This document shows positions 5,720 to 12,571 of a stretch of DNA of 15,868 bases, in pieces; position 1 is the stretch's first letter; every line of letters begins with the position of its first letter. The notes beneath the pieces are model-generated. The model did not search any database and was not told the DNA's origin. It worked only from the letters and a program-made list of their open reading frames with translations. This DNA comes from 2-01-FULL-49-22 sp036507655 (GTDB lineage Bacteria > Patescibacteriota > Saccharimonadia > Saccharimonadales > UBA10212), in contig DATCIS010000018.1 in assembly GCA_036507655.1 (NCBI GenBank), forward strand, positions 1 to 15,868. The letters are read 5' to 3'. A program made the translations under genes and the position numbers.

Positions 5720-6967
5720 ATGAAGATAGCTTTAGTCTGCCCCTACAATATGTTCGAGCGTACGGGGGGCGTCCAGCAGTTGGTCACGCACCTCCATGAT
5801 GGCCTGAGCAAGAAAGGCCATGAGGTCAAAATCATTACCCAGCGCCCGGCCGGTTTTAACGATGAAGTTCCGGACGACTACATTTTGTTCGGCACCACCA
5901 GAAATTTCAGAGGTGGTCTTGGTACGTCCGGCAATTGGGGGATGCCAGCTGACAGCAACGAGATAAGCTCCATCCTGCAGCGCGAAAAGTTCGATGTCAT
6001 AAACTTCCATGAGCCGTGGTTGCCAATCCTAGCTTGGCAGATGCTCAAACACTCCAAAGCGGCCCACGTTGGCACGTTCCACGCTAATCTGGTAGACAAC
6101 CCGGCCGCCAAATCGTGGGTCAATGTTTTTTTGCCTTATGGGCGTGGCATCGGCCAAAAGATGCATCTTGTCACAGCTGTTTCGCCGACACCGGCAGCTT
6201 TGCTGTTCGACAAAGCCAACCATAAAAGCCAGGCTGAAAAACGGTTGATTGAAAATATTAAATATATACCCAACGGTATTGATCTTAAGGTTTATAAACC
6301 GCCCAAAAAGCGGCTACCATTAAACGGACCCAACACCAAGACGATTGTTTATGTCGGCCGGCTAGAACGCCGTAAAGGAGTCGATTGGCTTCTCAGGGCT
6401 TTCGCCGTGCTATCCGAGAGATTGCCAAACGCCTATCTCATCATCGCCGGGGAGGGACCCGGACGAGATAGGCTGGAGCAACTGGCTGACTCCCTGGAAA
6501 TTAAAAACATCCACTTCTCTGGCTACGTCGACGAGGAAGAAAAAAGGCGGCTGATGGGACACGCCGATGTTTTTTGCAGCCCGGCGATGTTCGGTGAAAG
6601 CTTCGGCATAGTTCTGATAGAAGCTATGGCAATGGGGGCTCCGGTCGTCGCGGGTCTAAATTCGGGTTACGTCAACGTCTTGACCGGGCGTGGACGTCTT
6701 GGACTGGTCGATTCCAAAGCGGTAGATGATTTCGCCAATCGCTTGGAGTTGGTAGCTACGGACGACAAAATTAGCCGGCTTTTACGTTCATGGGGCCTTC
6801 ATGAGGTCAAAAAGTACGACTACACCAAAGTAATCGGTCAGTATGAGGCAGCTTACCAAGAAGCTCTAAAGCTGGCCACTCGAGAAAAAAACGGAAAGGC
6901 GGTAGCTAAAAGTGAAGCCAAAAAGCCGTTTATCCATCGGATTCTTATACGACGACACGCTCGATAG
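5720..6967 (+). CDS. GT4 glycosyltransferase, PimA/PimB-like
   Basis: A retaining GT-B glycosyltransferase of family GT4, 415 residues, probably at the cytoplasmic membrane face. The N-domain starts MKIALVCPYNMFERTGGVQ with the glycine loop at 16-17; FHEPW (96-100) and VGTFHAN (117-123) are typical of phosphatidylinositol mannosyltransferases such as mycobacterial PimA. The C-domain carries IPNGID (183-188), YVGRLERRKG (211-220) with donor-phosphate residues Arg214 and Lys219, and GESFGIVLIEAMAMG (292-306) with the E-x7-E pair Glu293/Glu301. All expected residues are present. The last 30 residues are a lysine/arginine-rich tail, partly encoded in the 56 nt shared with the next gene, and may aid membrane binding. 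Donor and acceptor are unknown; a nucleotide or polyprenyl sugar added to a lipid is the likely reaction type. Translation appears leaderless. Confidence 0.9.
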   Translation: MKIALVCPYNMFERTGGVQQLVTHLHDGLSKKGHEVKIITQRPAGFNDEVPDDYILFGTTRNFRGGLGTSGNWGMPADSNEISSILQREKFDVINFHEPWLPILAWQMLKHSKAAHVGTFHANLVDNPAAKSWVNVFLPYGRGIGQKMHLVTAVSPTPAALLFDKANHKSQAEKRLIENIKYIPNGIDLKVYKPPKKRLPLNGPNTKTIVYVGRLERRKGVDWLLRAFAVLSERLPNAYLIIAGEGPGRDRLEQLADSLEIKNIHFSGYVDEEEKRRLMGHADVFCSPAMFGESFGIVLIEAMAMGAPVVAGLNSGYVNVLTGRGRLGLVDSKAVDDFANRLELVATDDKISRLLRSWGLHEVKKYDYTKVIGQYEAAYQEALKLATREKNGKAVAKSEAKKPFIHRILIRRHAR

Positions 6968-8069
6968 CACCGACGGTGTCGCCCAGTACGTTAAAACACT
7001 TGGTGCTTGGCTGAGCTCCCGTGGCCACCGTGTTAGTTATTTGGTTGGCGAAACCAAAACCGACCGCCTGTCGGGAGGTAGAGTTTATAGTCTGGCCAGA
7101 AACAAAAGCGTAGTCTTCAACGCCAATAGATTGAGCATCCCGCTATTGGCCGACCGGGGGGCAATTAAACAAGCACTGGCCAATGAGCAACTCGATGTCT
7201 TGCATGTCCAAGTCCCTTACTCGCCCCTCATGTCACAGATTGCCATCAATAGGGCCGATAAATCGACCGTTATAGTTGGTACCTTCCACGTCTACCCTGC
7301 CGCTTCTTGGGTAGAAGCTGGAACGCGCTTATTACGCCTCGTACTCAGAAACAGTTTGAAGAAGTTTGACCAGATTATCAGCGTCAGCCAGCCAGCGGCT
7401 GATTTCGCCCGTAAAACATTCGGCATCGATACACTGGTAGTGCCCAATGCTGTTGACATATCACGTTTCAGGCAAACACCGCCAAAAGACAGCCAGTTCA
7501 AGAGACATCAGATTGTTTTCTTAGGCAGGTTAGTCAAACGCAAAGGCTGCTTACCGCTGCTGAAGGCCTTTAGCGTTCTTAAAGAGACTATGCCGAGTGC
7601 CAATTTAACAATCGCCGGCGACGGCCCTCTGCGGCCGGTACTTGAACGTTATATAAAGCAAAAGGGACTTGGAAGTTCCGTTAAGTTGACCGGGATTGTG
7701 GCTGAAGAAGATAAAGCCAGAATTTTGGCTGGTGCCGATATCGCCTGCTTTCCATCGCTCTACGGCGAAAGCTTCGGCATAGTATTAATTGAGGCTATGG
7801 CCGCCGGTGCCCGAGTAGTGCTGGGCGGCAATAACCCCGGGTATAGCGCTGTGCTGGGCCAGCAAGACAAGCTACTTATTGATCCGCTTGACACAGCCGG
7901 TTTTGCCGCCCGGTTGGCAAAGTTGCTGCGTGACGAGCAACTGGCGCAAGAGCTCCACAGATGGCAGTTATCAGAAGTCAAAAAATACGACATCGCCACA
8001 GTCGGGCCAAAAATCGAGTCTATCTATCGCCGGGCGATTGCCTCTAGAGCCAAAAGCCGGCATAATTAA
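6912..8069 (+). CDS. Second GT4 glycosyltransferase, tandem paralogue
   Basis: A 385-residue GT4 enzyme starting at GTG 6912 inside the preceding gene. A purine-rich AAAGGCGG about 8 nt upstream may act as ribosome site, and no later start exists before the conserved STDGVAQYV (19-27). Motifs are VGTFHVYPA (122-130), VPNAVD (177-182), FLGRLVKRKG (203-212) with Arg206 and Lys211, and GESFGIVLIEAMAAG (285-299) with Glu286/Glu294. The C-terminal helix reads W-x-L-x-EVKKYD in both this protein and its neighbour, which together with the shared GESFGIVLIEAMA suggests tandem duplication. It is shorter at the N-domain and lacks the basic tail. It probably acts on the product of the first enzyme, as PimB does after PimA, but that order is inferred from adjacency. 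Confidence 0.9.
   Translation: MKPKSRLSIGFLYDDTLDSTDGVAQYVKTLGAWLSSRGHRVSYLVGETKTDRLSGGRVYSLARNKSVVFNANRLSIPLLADRGAIKQALANEQLDVLHVQVPYSPLMSQIAINRADKSTVIVGTFHVYPAASWVEAGTRLLRLVLRNSLKKFDQIISVSQPAADFARKTFGIDTLVVPNAVDISRFRQTPPKDSQFKRHQIVFLGRLVKRKGCLPLLKAFSVLKETMPSANLTIAGDGPLRPVLERYIKQKGLGSSVKLTGIVAEEDKARILAGADIACFPSLYGESFGIVLIEAMAAGARVVLGGNNPGYSAVLGQQDKLLIDPLDTAGFAARLAKLLRDEQLAQELHRWQLSEVKKYDIATVGPKIESIYRRAIASRAKSRHN
8061..8066 (+). promoter_or_regulatory. Possible leaderless -10 for the PerM-like gene
   Basis: CATAAT lies 7 nt before the ATG at 8074 and overlaps the end of the upstream gene. The stretch ATAAT-n-AAGCTCATG is the same as at the 13762 gene start on the minus strand. The first base departs from consensus, and co-transcription with the glycosyltransferases is equally likely. 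Confidence 0.25.
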
Positions 8070-8073
8070 GCTC

Positions 8074-9162
8074 ATGCAGCCATCACGGCAAGTCATCGTT
8101 ACCGTAACAAACCGGACTATTGTCAGGACCATATTGTGGATTATGGCCGCTGTTGTGCTTTTTAAATTTGTCGGCCGCGTCAGCCACATTTTGACCTTGA
8201 TTTTTGCCTCGGCCTTTTTAGCCATGGCGCTGAACCCGGTAGTCAATTCGATGAAGAGTTTTTTAAAGATTGACAGTCGTACGCGGGCTACAGTCGTTAC
8301 CTATTTAACAGTGGTGCTCTTGCTGGTCGGTTTTTTTGCTCTTATTACACCGCCACTGGTACGCCAGACACGCGATTTTATTAAAGAAGTCCCGACGATT
8401 GTCGCGGACTTCCAGCAGAGTGACTCCAGCCTGGCCAGATTCGCCCGTGAGAATAATCTGGATAACAGGCTAACCCAAGGCGCAAAAGACTTCGCGGCTC
8501 AGTACAGTGATTTTGGCAGCACTATTTTAAACACCGGTAAAAGGATTGTCGGCGCCGTGGTTTCGGTGTTGGCGGTTTTTGTTTTGACTTTCATGATGCT
8601 GGTCGAAGGCCCAAGGTGGCTAAAGGCCTTTTGGCGGGTCGTACCGGCTAAGAACAAGCAGCGCCATCAGCGGATAATTCATAATATTTACCGCGGGGTC
8701 ACCGGATTCGCGCTTGGCCAAGTGACACTGGCGATTGTCGGCGGCTTCTTTGCATTTGTAGCATTAACTATCGCCAGCGACATCACTAATGTCACAATCA
8801 ATACCGTGGCTCTGGCCGGAATCGTAGCTGTTTTCGCCCTAATCCCAATGTTCGGCACGCTGCTGTCCTCTGCTATTGTAGTGTTGGTGTGTTTACTAAG
8901 CTCGGCATCCTTGGCCTTGATTATGCTGGTATACTTCGTGGTTTATCAGCAAATCGAGAACCATACCTTCCAGCCCTTTGTACAATCGAAATTAAGCAGG
9001 TTGACGCCGATGACAGTCTTTATTGCGGCGCTGCTGGGTGTTGGTTTTGGCGGTATCTTGGGCGCTATCGTGGCGATTCCGATAGCCAGCGCAGCCAAGA
9101 TACTAATTGAAGCTTATTTAGAAAACCGCCATCTATCTATAACCGAAACTAAGAAAGCTTAA
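8074..9162 (+). CDS. AI-2E / PerM-family membrane transporter
   Basis: A 362-residue polytopic membrane protein of the AI-2E transporter (PerM/UPF0118) family. Hydrophobic helices lie around 17-32, 37-54, 74-94, 156-176, 212-233, 245-262, 264-276, 278-292 and 313-345, with an extracytoplasmic segment near 95-155. The C-terminal signature is clear: YQQIENHTFQPFVQ (291-304), LTPMTVFIAALLGVGFGG (310-327) and AIVAIPIASA (331-340). Family members include the autoinducer-2 exporter TqsA and sodium/proton antiporters, so the substrate cannot be assigned; quorum-sensing export should not be assumed. The ATG at 8074 sits 4 nt after the glycosyltransferase stop; an in-frame start at 7879 would add 65 residues of non-membrane sequence overlapping that gene and is rejected. 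It ends 3 nt from the convergent cysS stop, with no terminator hairpin visible between them. Confidence 0.9.
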   Translation: MQPSRQVIVTVTNRTIVRTILWIMAAVVLFKFVGRVSHILTLIFASAFLAMALNPVVNSMKSFLKIDSRTRATVVTYLTVVLLLVGFFALITPPLVRQTRDFIKEVPTIVADFQQSDSSLARFARENNLDNRLTQGAKDFAAQYSDFGSTILNTGKRIVGAVVSVLAVFVLTFMMLVEGPRWLKAFWRVVPAKNKQRHQRIIHNIYRGVTGFALGQVTLAIVGGFFAFVALTIASDITNVTINTVALAGIVAVFALIPMFGTLLSSAIVVLVCLLSSASLALIMLVYFVVYQQIENHTFQPFVQSKLSRLTPMTVFIAALLGVGFGGILGAIVAIPIASAAKILIEAYLENRHLSITETKKA

Positions 9163-9165
9163 AGA

Positions 9166-10590
9166 CTAAATCCGACTCCAAACCGGCCCGTGCGGCGTAT
9201 CGTTGATTCCTATCCCGTGTTTCATTAATTGTTGGCGTAGTTTGTCGGCTCTAGACCAATCTTGGCTGTCTCGGGCTTTCTGGCGCTGGGATATCCACTC
9301 TTTGATTGACTGATTAACATCTTTTCGGCTGGCCAGTTTAAGACCGAATATCTTATCAACACCCTCAAGCAATGGTTGTATTTTCTCAGAATCGACTCCT
9401 TCATGTTCGGACAATTCGGATAGCTTTGAAAGCTCGGACAGTGCCTGAGGAGTATTTAGATCATCTTGTATCTCTGAGACGATTTTATCCAGCAGCGGCT
9501 TATAAACATCGGCCGCCTTTTTTTTGTGTCCCAGATTAGGCTGGAACTTTAAGTCAGCCCAAGCCTGAAGCCGTTTTAAGAAGTTTTGGGCTGCCGAAAG
9601 GGCCTCCCAGGTAAAATTCAGCTGGCTGCGGTAATGGGCTTGCAAGAACAGCAGCCTAAGGGCCAATGGGTCATAGTCTTTTTTAACGACGCTGTCAAGC
9701 GTTATGAAGTTTCCCAGGCTTTTGGACATCTTTTGTCCGTCAACCAGAACGAACTCATTGTGAAGCCAAAAGTTGGCCAGCCTGTGGCCAAACGCAGCTT
9801 CGGTTTGAGCCATTTCGTTGGGATGATGTGTGCCGATATGGTCAACTCCACCGGTATGGATATCCAGCGGATCGCCGAGAGTCGCGTGGGCAATGGCCGA
9901 ACATTCCAGGTGCCAGCCGGGGAAGCCTTCACCCCAAGGGCTTGGCCAGCGCATCTCATGGTCGGCGAACCGCCCGACCCTAAAGAACCAAAGCGCAAAG
10001 TCTTGTGGATTTCGTTTTTTGGCGTCTGTTACAACGTCTTCTCTCGCCCCAACCGCCTTGTCTGTTAATTTTTGACCGGAGAGCTCACCGTAGCTCGGTA
10101 ATTTCGACACGTCAAAATAAATCGCTTGCTTTATTTTGTAGGCAAATCCCTTGTCCATTAGCAGCTTGATGAGGTTGACCTGCTCAGCAATAAAATCAGT
10201 CGCTCTAGCGTACGGCCCGATTGGCCCGCTGTAAGCGTTCGGCGACAGTAGATTCAAAGCTTGGGCACCTTGGATGAATACATCGGTGTAATGCTTGGCC
10301 ACGTCCCAAACTGATTTACCTTCCCTCTCAGCGCCGGCTTCCAATTTGTCTTGGCCCTCATCGGCATCGCTTGTAAGATGTCCGACATCGGTGATATTCA
10401 TGACGTGCTTGACGCTAAAACTATTGGATTCCAAAGCTCTACGAAGCGTATCGACAAAAACAAATGAGCGCCAATTACCTATGTGGGGGTAGTCATATAC
10501 GGTCGGGCCACAGCTGTAAAGCCTGACTTCAGGAGCCACAGAAGGCTTAAAATCCTCAACCTTTTTGGTCAGAGCGTTATACAGTTTCAT
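9166..10590 (-). CDS. cysS: Cysteinyl-tRNA synthetase
   Basis: Charges tRNA-Cys with cysteine in the cytoplasm. The 474-residue protein has the usual class I layout: LYSCGPTVYDYPHIGN (24-39) with zinc ligand Cys27 and the HIGH-type motif read as HIGN, the N-terminal continuation to YDYPHIGNWRSFVF, PGWHLECSAIA (224-234) with Cys230, THHPNEMAQTEA (254-265) with zinc ligands His255 and Glu259, and KMSKS (287-291). A helical anticodon-binding region fills the C-terminal third and the protein ends TPHGPVWSRI, as in many CysRS. HIGN is a common variant in this enzyme and not a defect. The start overlaps the DHH gene's end by 14 nt, and no Shine-Dalgarno is seen, so it is probably translated by coupling. 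Confidence 0.97.
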   Translation of the reverse strand: MKLYNALTKKVEDFKPSVAPEVRLYSCGPTVYDYPHIGNWRSFVFVDTLRRALESNSFSVKHVMNITDVGHLTSDADEGQDKLEAGAEREGKSVWDVAKHYTDVFIQGAQALNLLSPNAYSGPIGPYARATDFIAEQVNLIKLLMDKGFAYKIKQAIYFDVSKLPSYGELSGQKLTDKAVGAREDVVTDAKKRNPQDFALWFFRVGRFADHEMRWPSPWGEGFPGWHLECSAIAHATLGDPLDIHTGGVDHIGTHHPNEMAQTEAAFGHRLANFWLHNEFVLVDGQKMSKSLGNFITLDSVVKKDYDPLALRLLFLQAHYRSQLNFTWEALSAAQNFLKRLQAWADLKFQPNLGHKKKAADVYKPLLDKIVSEIQDDLNTPQALSELSKLSELSEHEGVDSEKIQPLLEGVDKIFGLKLASRKDVNQSIKEWISQRQKARDSQDWSRADKLRQQLMKHGIGINDTPHGPVWSRI

Positions 10591-11599
10591 GGGCTGTTGC
10601 TTGTTCGACTTCGTCTAATAATTTAGCTGTAACTTCGATAGTTTCGTGCTTGATTGCATCATAGCGCCTGCCATCGGCAATCTTAAAGCCACTAGCCAGC
10701 GGATGGCCACCGCCACCGAAATGCTCAGCCAGCTTATCGGCGATGCCCCAGCCATAGTTGCAGCGGATTTTGGCGGTGATTTTACCATCACGGTAGAGTT
10801 TGAAGGCTATTGCCACGTCTGTACCTTTGGCTAGGCGCATATCATCAATAACTAACATCGAAGGGTTGTAAAGAGGACTGTAGCGTTCGATTTCCTCCCA
10901 AGGAATACTGACTATGGCTAATCGACCATCGGCGGCGAATTCTACGCGTTTAAGCAGATCACCCTTGTAGTGGATTAGCTCTGCTTCGCGCTTTAAAGTC
11001 TCTCGGCGGGCGCTTTCCAGCTCTGGCAGATTAACTCCGGCTTCAACCAGCTCGGCGATTATGTGAATCGAGCGCGGTGTCGTGGATTGACTCATCAGTC
11101 CTAAGCTATCACTCAAAATAGCCATGGCTAGTAGGTTCTTCGCCGAAGCATCAACCGTCCAGTTAAGCTGTTTAGCCAATTCATAAATGATTTCGCCAGT
11201 CGCGACCGCTTGAGGAGCGCATATTACACTGGCAAAACTGATTGATGCGGCTGTTGAATGATGATCGAGTACAATCACCGGTTTGGCTGCCACCCAGCTT
11301 TTAGCGCCTGATTTTTCAAGCTGGGCTAGTAGAGCGTCGCTAGCAGTATCAACAATAATCGAAGCATCGAATTGTTTTGGCATATCACGGCTAACTCGGC
11401 CCCAACCCGGCAAATAGTGTAGGTAGTTGGGTAGATCGACCCCGCAATATAAACCGACGGTTTTGCCCATTTCGCCCAGTATCGATTCCAGCGCCAAAGC
11501 GCTGGCTAAGCTGTCGATATCGGGGTTATCGGCCTGGATGACAACAATCTCTCTAGCGTCTTCAATAATCTTGCGGATCGCCTCCGCCTCTTTGTACAT
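10577..11599 (-). CDS. DHH/DHHA1-family phosphoesterase (NrnA-like)
   Basis: A 340-residue DHH-superfamily phosphoesterase of the NrnA type, a group that degrades nano-RNA, pAp or cyclic dinucleotides in the cytoplasm. Motif I appears as QADNPDIDSLASALAL (22-37) with Asp27 and Asp29. Motif II is IIVDTAS (81-87) with Asp84, motif III is VLDHHST (110-116) with Asp112, His113 and His114, and motif IV is ILSDSLG (161-167) with Asp164. The DHHA1 substrate-binding domain ends with HFGGGGHPLASGF (293-305). The canonical motif I histidine (H-x-N-P-D-G-D) is Ala23 here, and the glycine between the aspartates is Ile28. The start ATG lacks a ribosome site but has a TATACT box 6 nt upstream. It heads a short operon with cysS. 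The exact substrate cannot be read from sequence. Confidence 0.9.
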   Translation of the reverse strand: MYKEAEAIRKIIEDAREIVVIQADNPDIDSLASALALESILGEMGKTVGLYCGVDLPNYLHYLPGWGRVSRDMPKQFDASIIVDTASDALLAQLEKSGAKSWVAAKPVIVLDHHSTAASISFASVICAPQAVATGEIIYELAKQLNWTVDASAKNLLAMAILSDSLGLMSQSTTPRSIHIIAELVEAGVNLPELESARRETLKREAELIHYKGDLLKRVEFAADGRLAIVSIPWEEIERYSPLYNPSMLVIDDMRLAKGTDVAIAFKLYRDGKITAKIRCNYGWGIADKLAEHFGGGGHPLASGFKIADGRRYDAIKHETIEVTAKLLDEVEQATAHETV

Positions 11600-11605
11600 A
11601 CTAAA

Positions 11606-11611
11606 AGTATA
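11606..11611 (-). promoter_or_regulatory. Leaderless-type -10 candidate for the DHH gene
   Basis: TATACT on the minus strand ends 6 nt before the ATG at 11599, in the 41-nt gap between recR and the DHH gene. At this distance transcription would start at or next to the start codon. No clear -35 is visible. Confidence 0.45.
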
Positions 11612-11640
11612 AACTAAAAAGCCAAGCTAAAGTCTAAGCC

Positions 11641-12249
11641 CTAAACTTTCTGTCGCCCTTCCAAAGCCCTCGTTAGAGTGATTTGATCGGCATATTCCAG
11701 GTCGATTCCCACTGGTAACCCTCTGGCCAGTCGGGTAATTCTAAGCGGTTTTTTGCCGATTTTTTGGGTTATCAAAAGGGCGGTGCTTTCGCCTTCGACA
11801 CTGGCATTGGTAGCCAGGATTAACTCTTTGACCCGGTCCTCGTCAAGACGCCTAATAAGCTCGGCAATATGTAGTTGTTCTGGGCCAATATCTTCGATGG
11901 GCGAAATCAGCCCCCCGAGTACGTGGTAAGTTCCCCTAAAGGTGCCGGTTTTTTCAATGGCTACTATATCGAAAGGATCGGCCACCACGGCTACCAGTTT
12001 TTTGTCGCGCCTCGGGTCGGTGTACAGGGGGCTTAACTTCTGGCCCCTCTCAACCAGCGCGAATGTCCGGGGACAGTACTGGACGTTTTCGTGCAGTTTG
12101 GCCAAAACCTCAGATAATACCTGTGATTTTGCAGCGTCGGCGCGTAATAAATAATAAGCGTAGCGTTCTGATGTGCGCGGTCCAACACCAGGCAACTCTC
12201 CAAAAGCGTCAATCACAGCCTGCAGCGATTTTGGTATGGCCGGGTTCAT
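11641..12249 (-). CDS. recR: Recombination protein RecR with degenerate zinc finger
   Basis: A gap-repair recombination mediator, 202 residues, the normal RecR length. The N-terminal helix-hairpin-helix is intact (FGELPGVGPRTSERYA, 16-31). The Toprim domain is intact too: VVADPFDIVAIE (88-99), LGGLISPIEDIGPEQL (111-126) and LATNASVEGESTALLI (145-160). The C-terminal RLARGLPVGIDLEYAD (173-188) is also standard. The zinc finger that normally has four cysteines between these domains keeps only Cys59 (YCPRTF), followed after 17 residues by TDPRRD (77-82), so metal cannot be bound in the usual way. The gene follows ybaB after 9 nt, the common ybaB-recR arrangement. A TATAAT overlapping the ybaB stop lies 8 nt before the ATG and could give an additional leaderless transcript. 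Confidence 0.96.
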   Translation of the reverse strand: MNPAIPKSLQAVIDAFGELPGVGPRTSERYAYYLLRADAAKSQVLSEVLAKLHENVQYCPRTFALVERGQKLSPLYTDPRRDKKLVAVVADPFDIVAIEKTGTFRGTYHVLGGLISPIEDIGPEQLHIAELIRRLDEDRVKELILATNASVEGESTALLITQKIGKKPLRITRLARGLPVGIDLEYADQITLTRALEGRQKV

Positions 12250-12257
12250 AAAACCCT

Positions 12258-12263
12258 ATTATA
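12258..12263 (-). promoter_or_regulatory. Internal -10 candidate for recR, overlapping the ybaB stop codon
   Basis: TATAAT on the minus strand contains the TAA stop of ybaB and lies 8 nt before the recR ATG. It fits the leaderless -10 placement seen at other genes here, but with an operon promoter upstream and no clear -35 it may be coincidental. Confidence 0.35.
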
Positions 12264-12552
12264 GTCCCAGTTGGCTAAGCGCACCCATCATTGGCTGCAT
12301 TTTTTCAGCCGCTAGTTTTTGGCTTCTGAGAATGGCTTCTTTAACTGCTTCCTCAAGCCACCCCTCGAGTTGACCGATGTCATCCAAATCAACCGCCCCA
12401 GGGTCGATATGTATTTTCTTAAGCTTTTGCTCACCGCTGATTTCAACCCTCACTGCCCCGCCGCCGGTCTCGACAGTAATAATTTCCCTCTGTAATTCTT
12501 TTTGTAGTTTGCGGGCCTTCATTAACAATTTGGCCTGATCAAATTTACTCAC
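12259..12552 (-). CDS. ybaB: YbaB/EbfC-family nucleoid-associated protein
   Basis: A small DNA-binding protein of the YbaB/EbfC family, 97 residues from the GTG at 12552, which forms tweezer-like dimers on DNA. A long basic helix (MSKFDQAKLLMKARKLQKELQ, about 1-20) is followed by a short sheet with GGGAVRVEISGEQKLKKIHIDP (31-52) and a helical C-terminus with LEEAVKEAI and KMQPMMGALSQLGL. The upstream TTG at 12558 directly abuts the Shine-Dalgarno and cannot be the start; the GTG is spaced correctly at 6 nt. It sits between the membrane glycosyltransferase-like gene and recR. ybaB-recR adjacency behind dnaX is widely conserved; here two other genes come between dnaX and ybaB. Confidence 0.93.
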   Translation of the reverse strand: MSKFDQAKLLMKARKLQKELQREIITVETGGGAVRVEISGEQKLKKIHIDPGAVDLDDIGQLEGWLEEAVKEAILRSQKLAAEKMQPMMGALSQLGL

Positions 12553-12558
12553 AACCAA

Positions 12559-12565
12559 CTCCTTT
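12559..12565 (-). promoter_or_regulatory. Shine-Dalgarno that fixes the ybaB GTG start
   Basis: AAAGGAG on the minus strand lies 6 nt before the GTG at 12552-12550 and 0 nt before the alternative TTG at 12558. The spacing selects the GTG and shortens the protein by two residues. Confidence 0.8.
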
Positions 12566-12571
12566 CAGAAG

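Noticed and set aside
7879..8073. Longer N-terminus for the PerM-like protein
   Set aside because: The extra 65 residues overlap the glycosyltransferase gene and lack membrane character; the ATG at 8074 gives the normal family length.
9163..9165. Bidirectional terminator between the convergent PerM-like and cysS genes
   Set aside because: Only 3 nt separate the stop codons and no GC-rich hairpin with a T-run was visible nearby.
9586..10068. A 160-codon open frame on the plus strand opposite cysS
   Set aside because: It lies wholly antisense to a well-supported CysRS, has no ribosome site and no recognisable domain. It is a shadow of the coding strand.
10476..10487. HIGN instead of HIGH in CysRS as a missing catalytic residue
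   Set aside because: HIGN is a frequent natural variant in cysteinyl-tRNA synthetases and the KMSKS motif and zinc ligands are intact.
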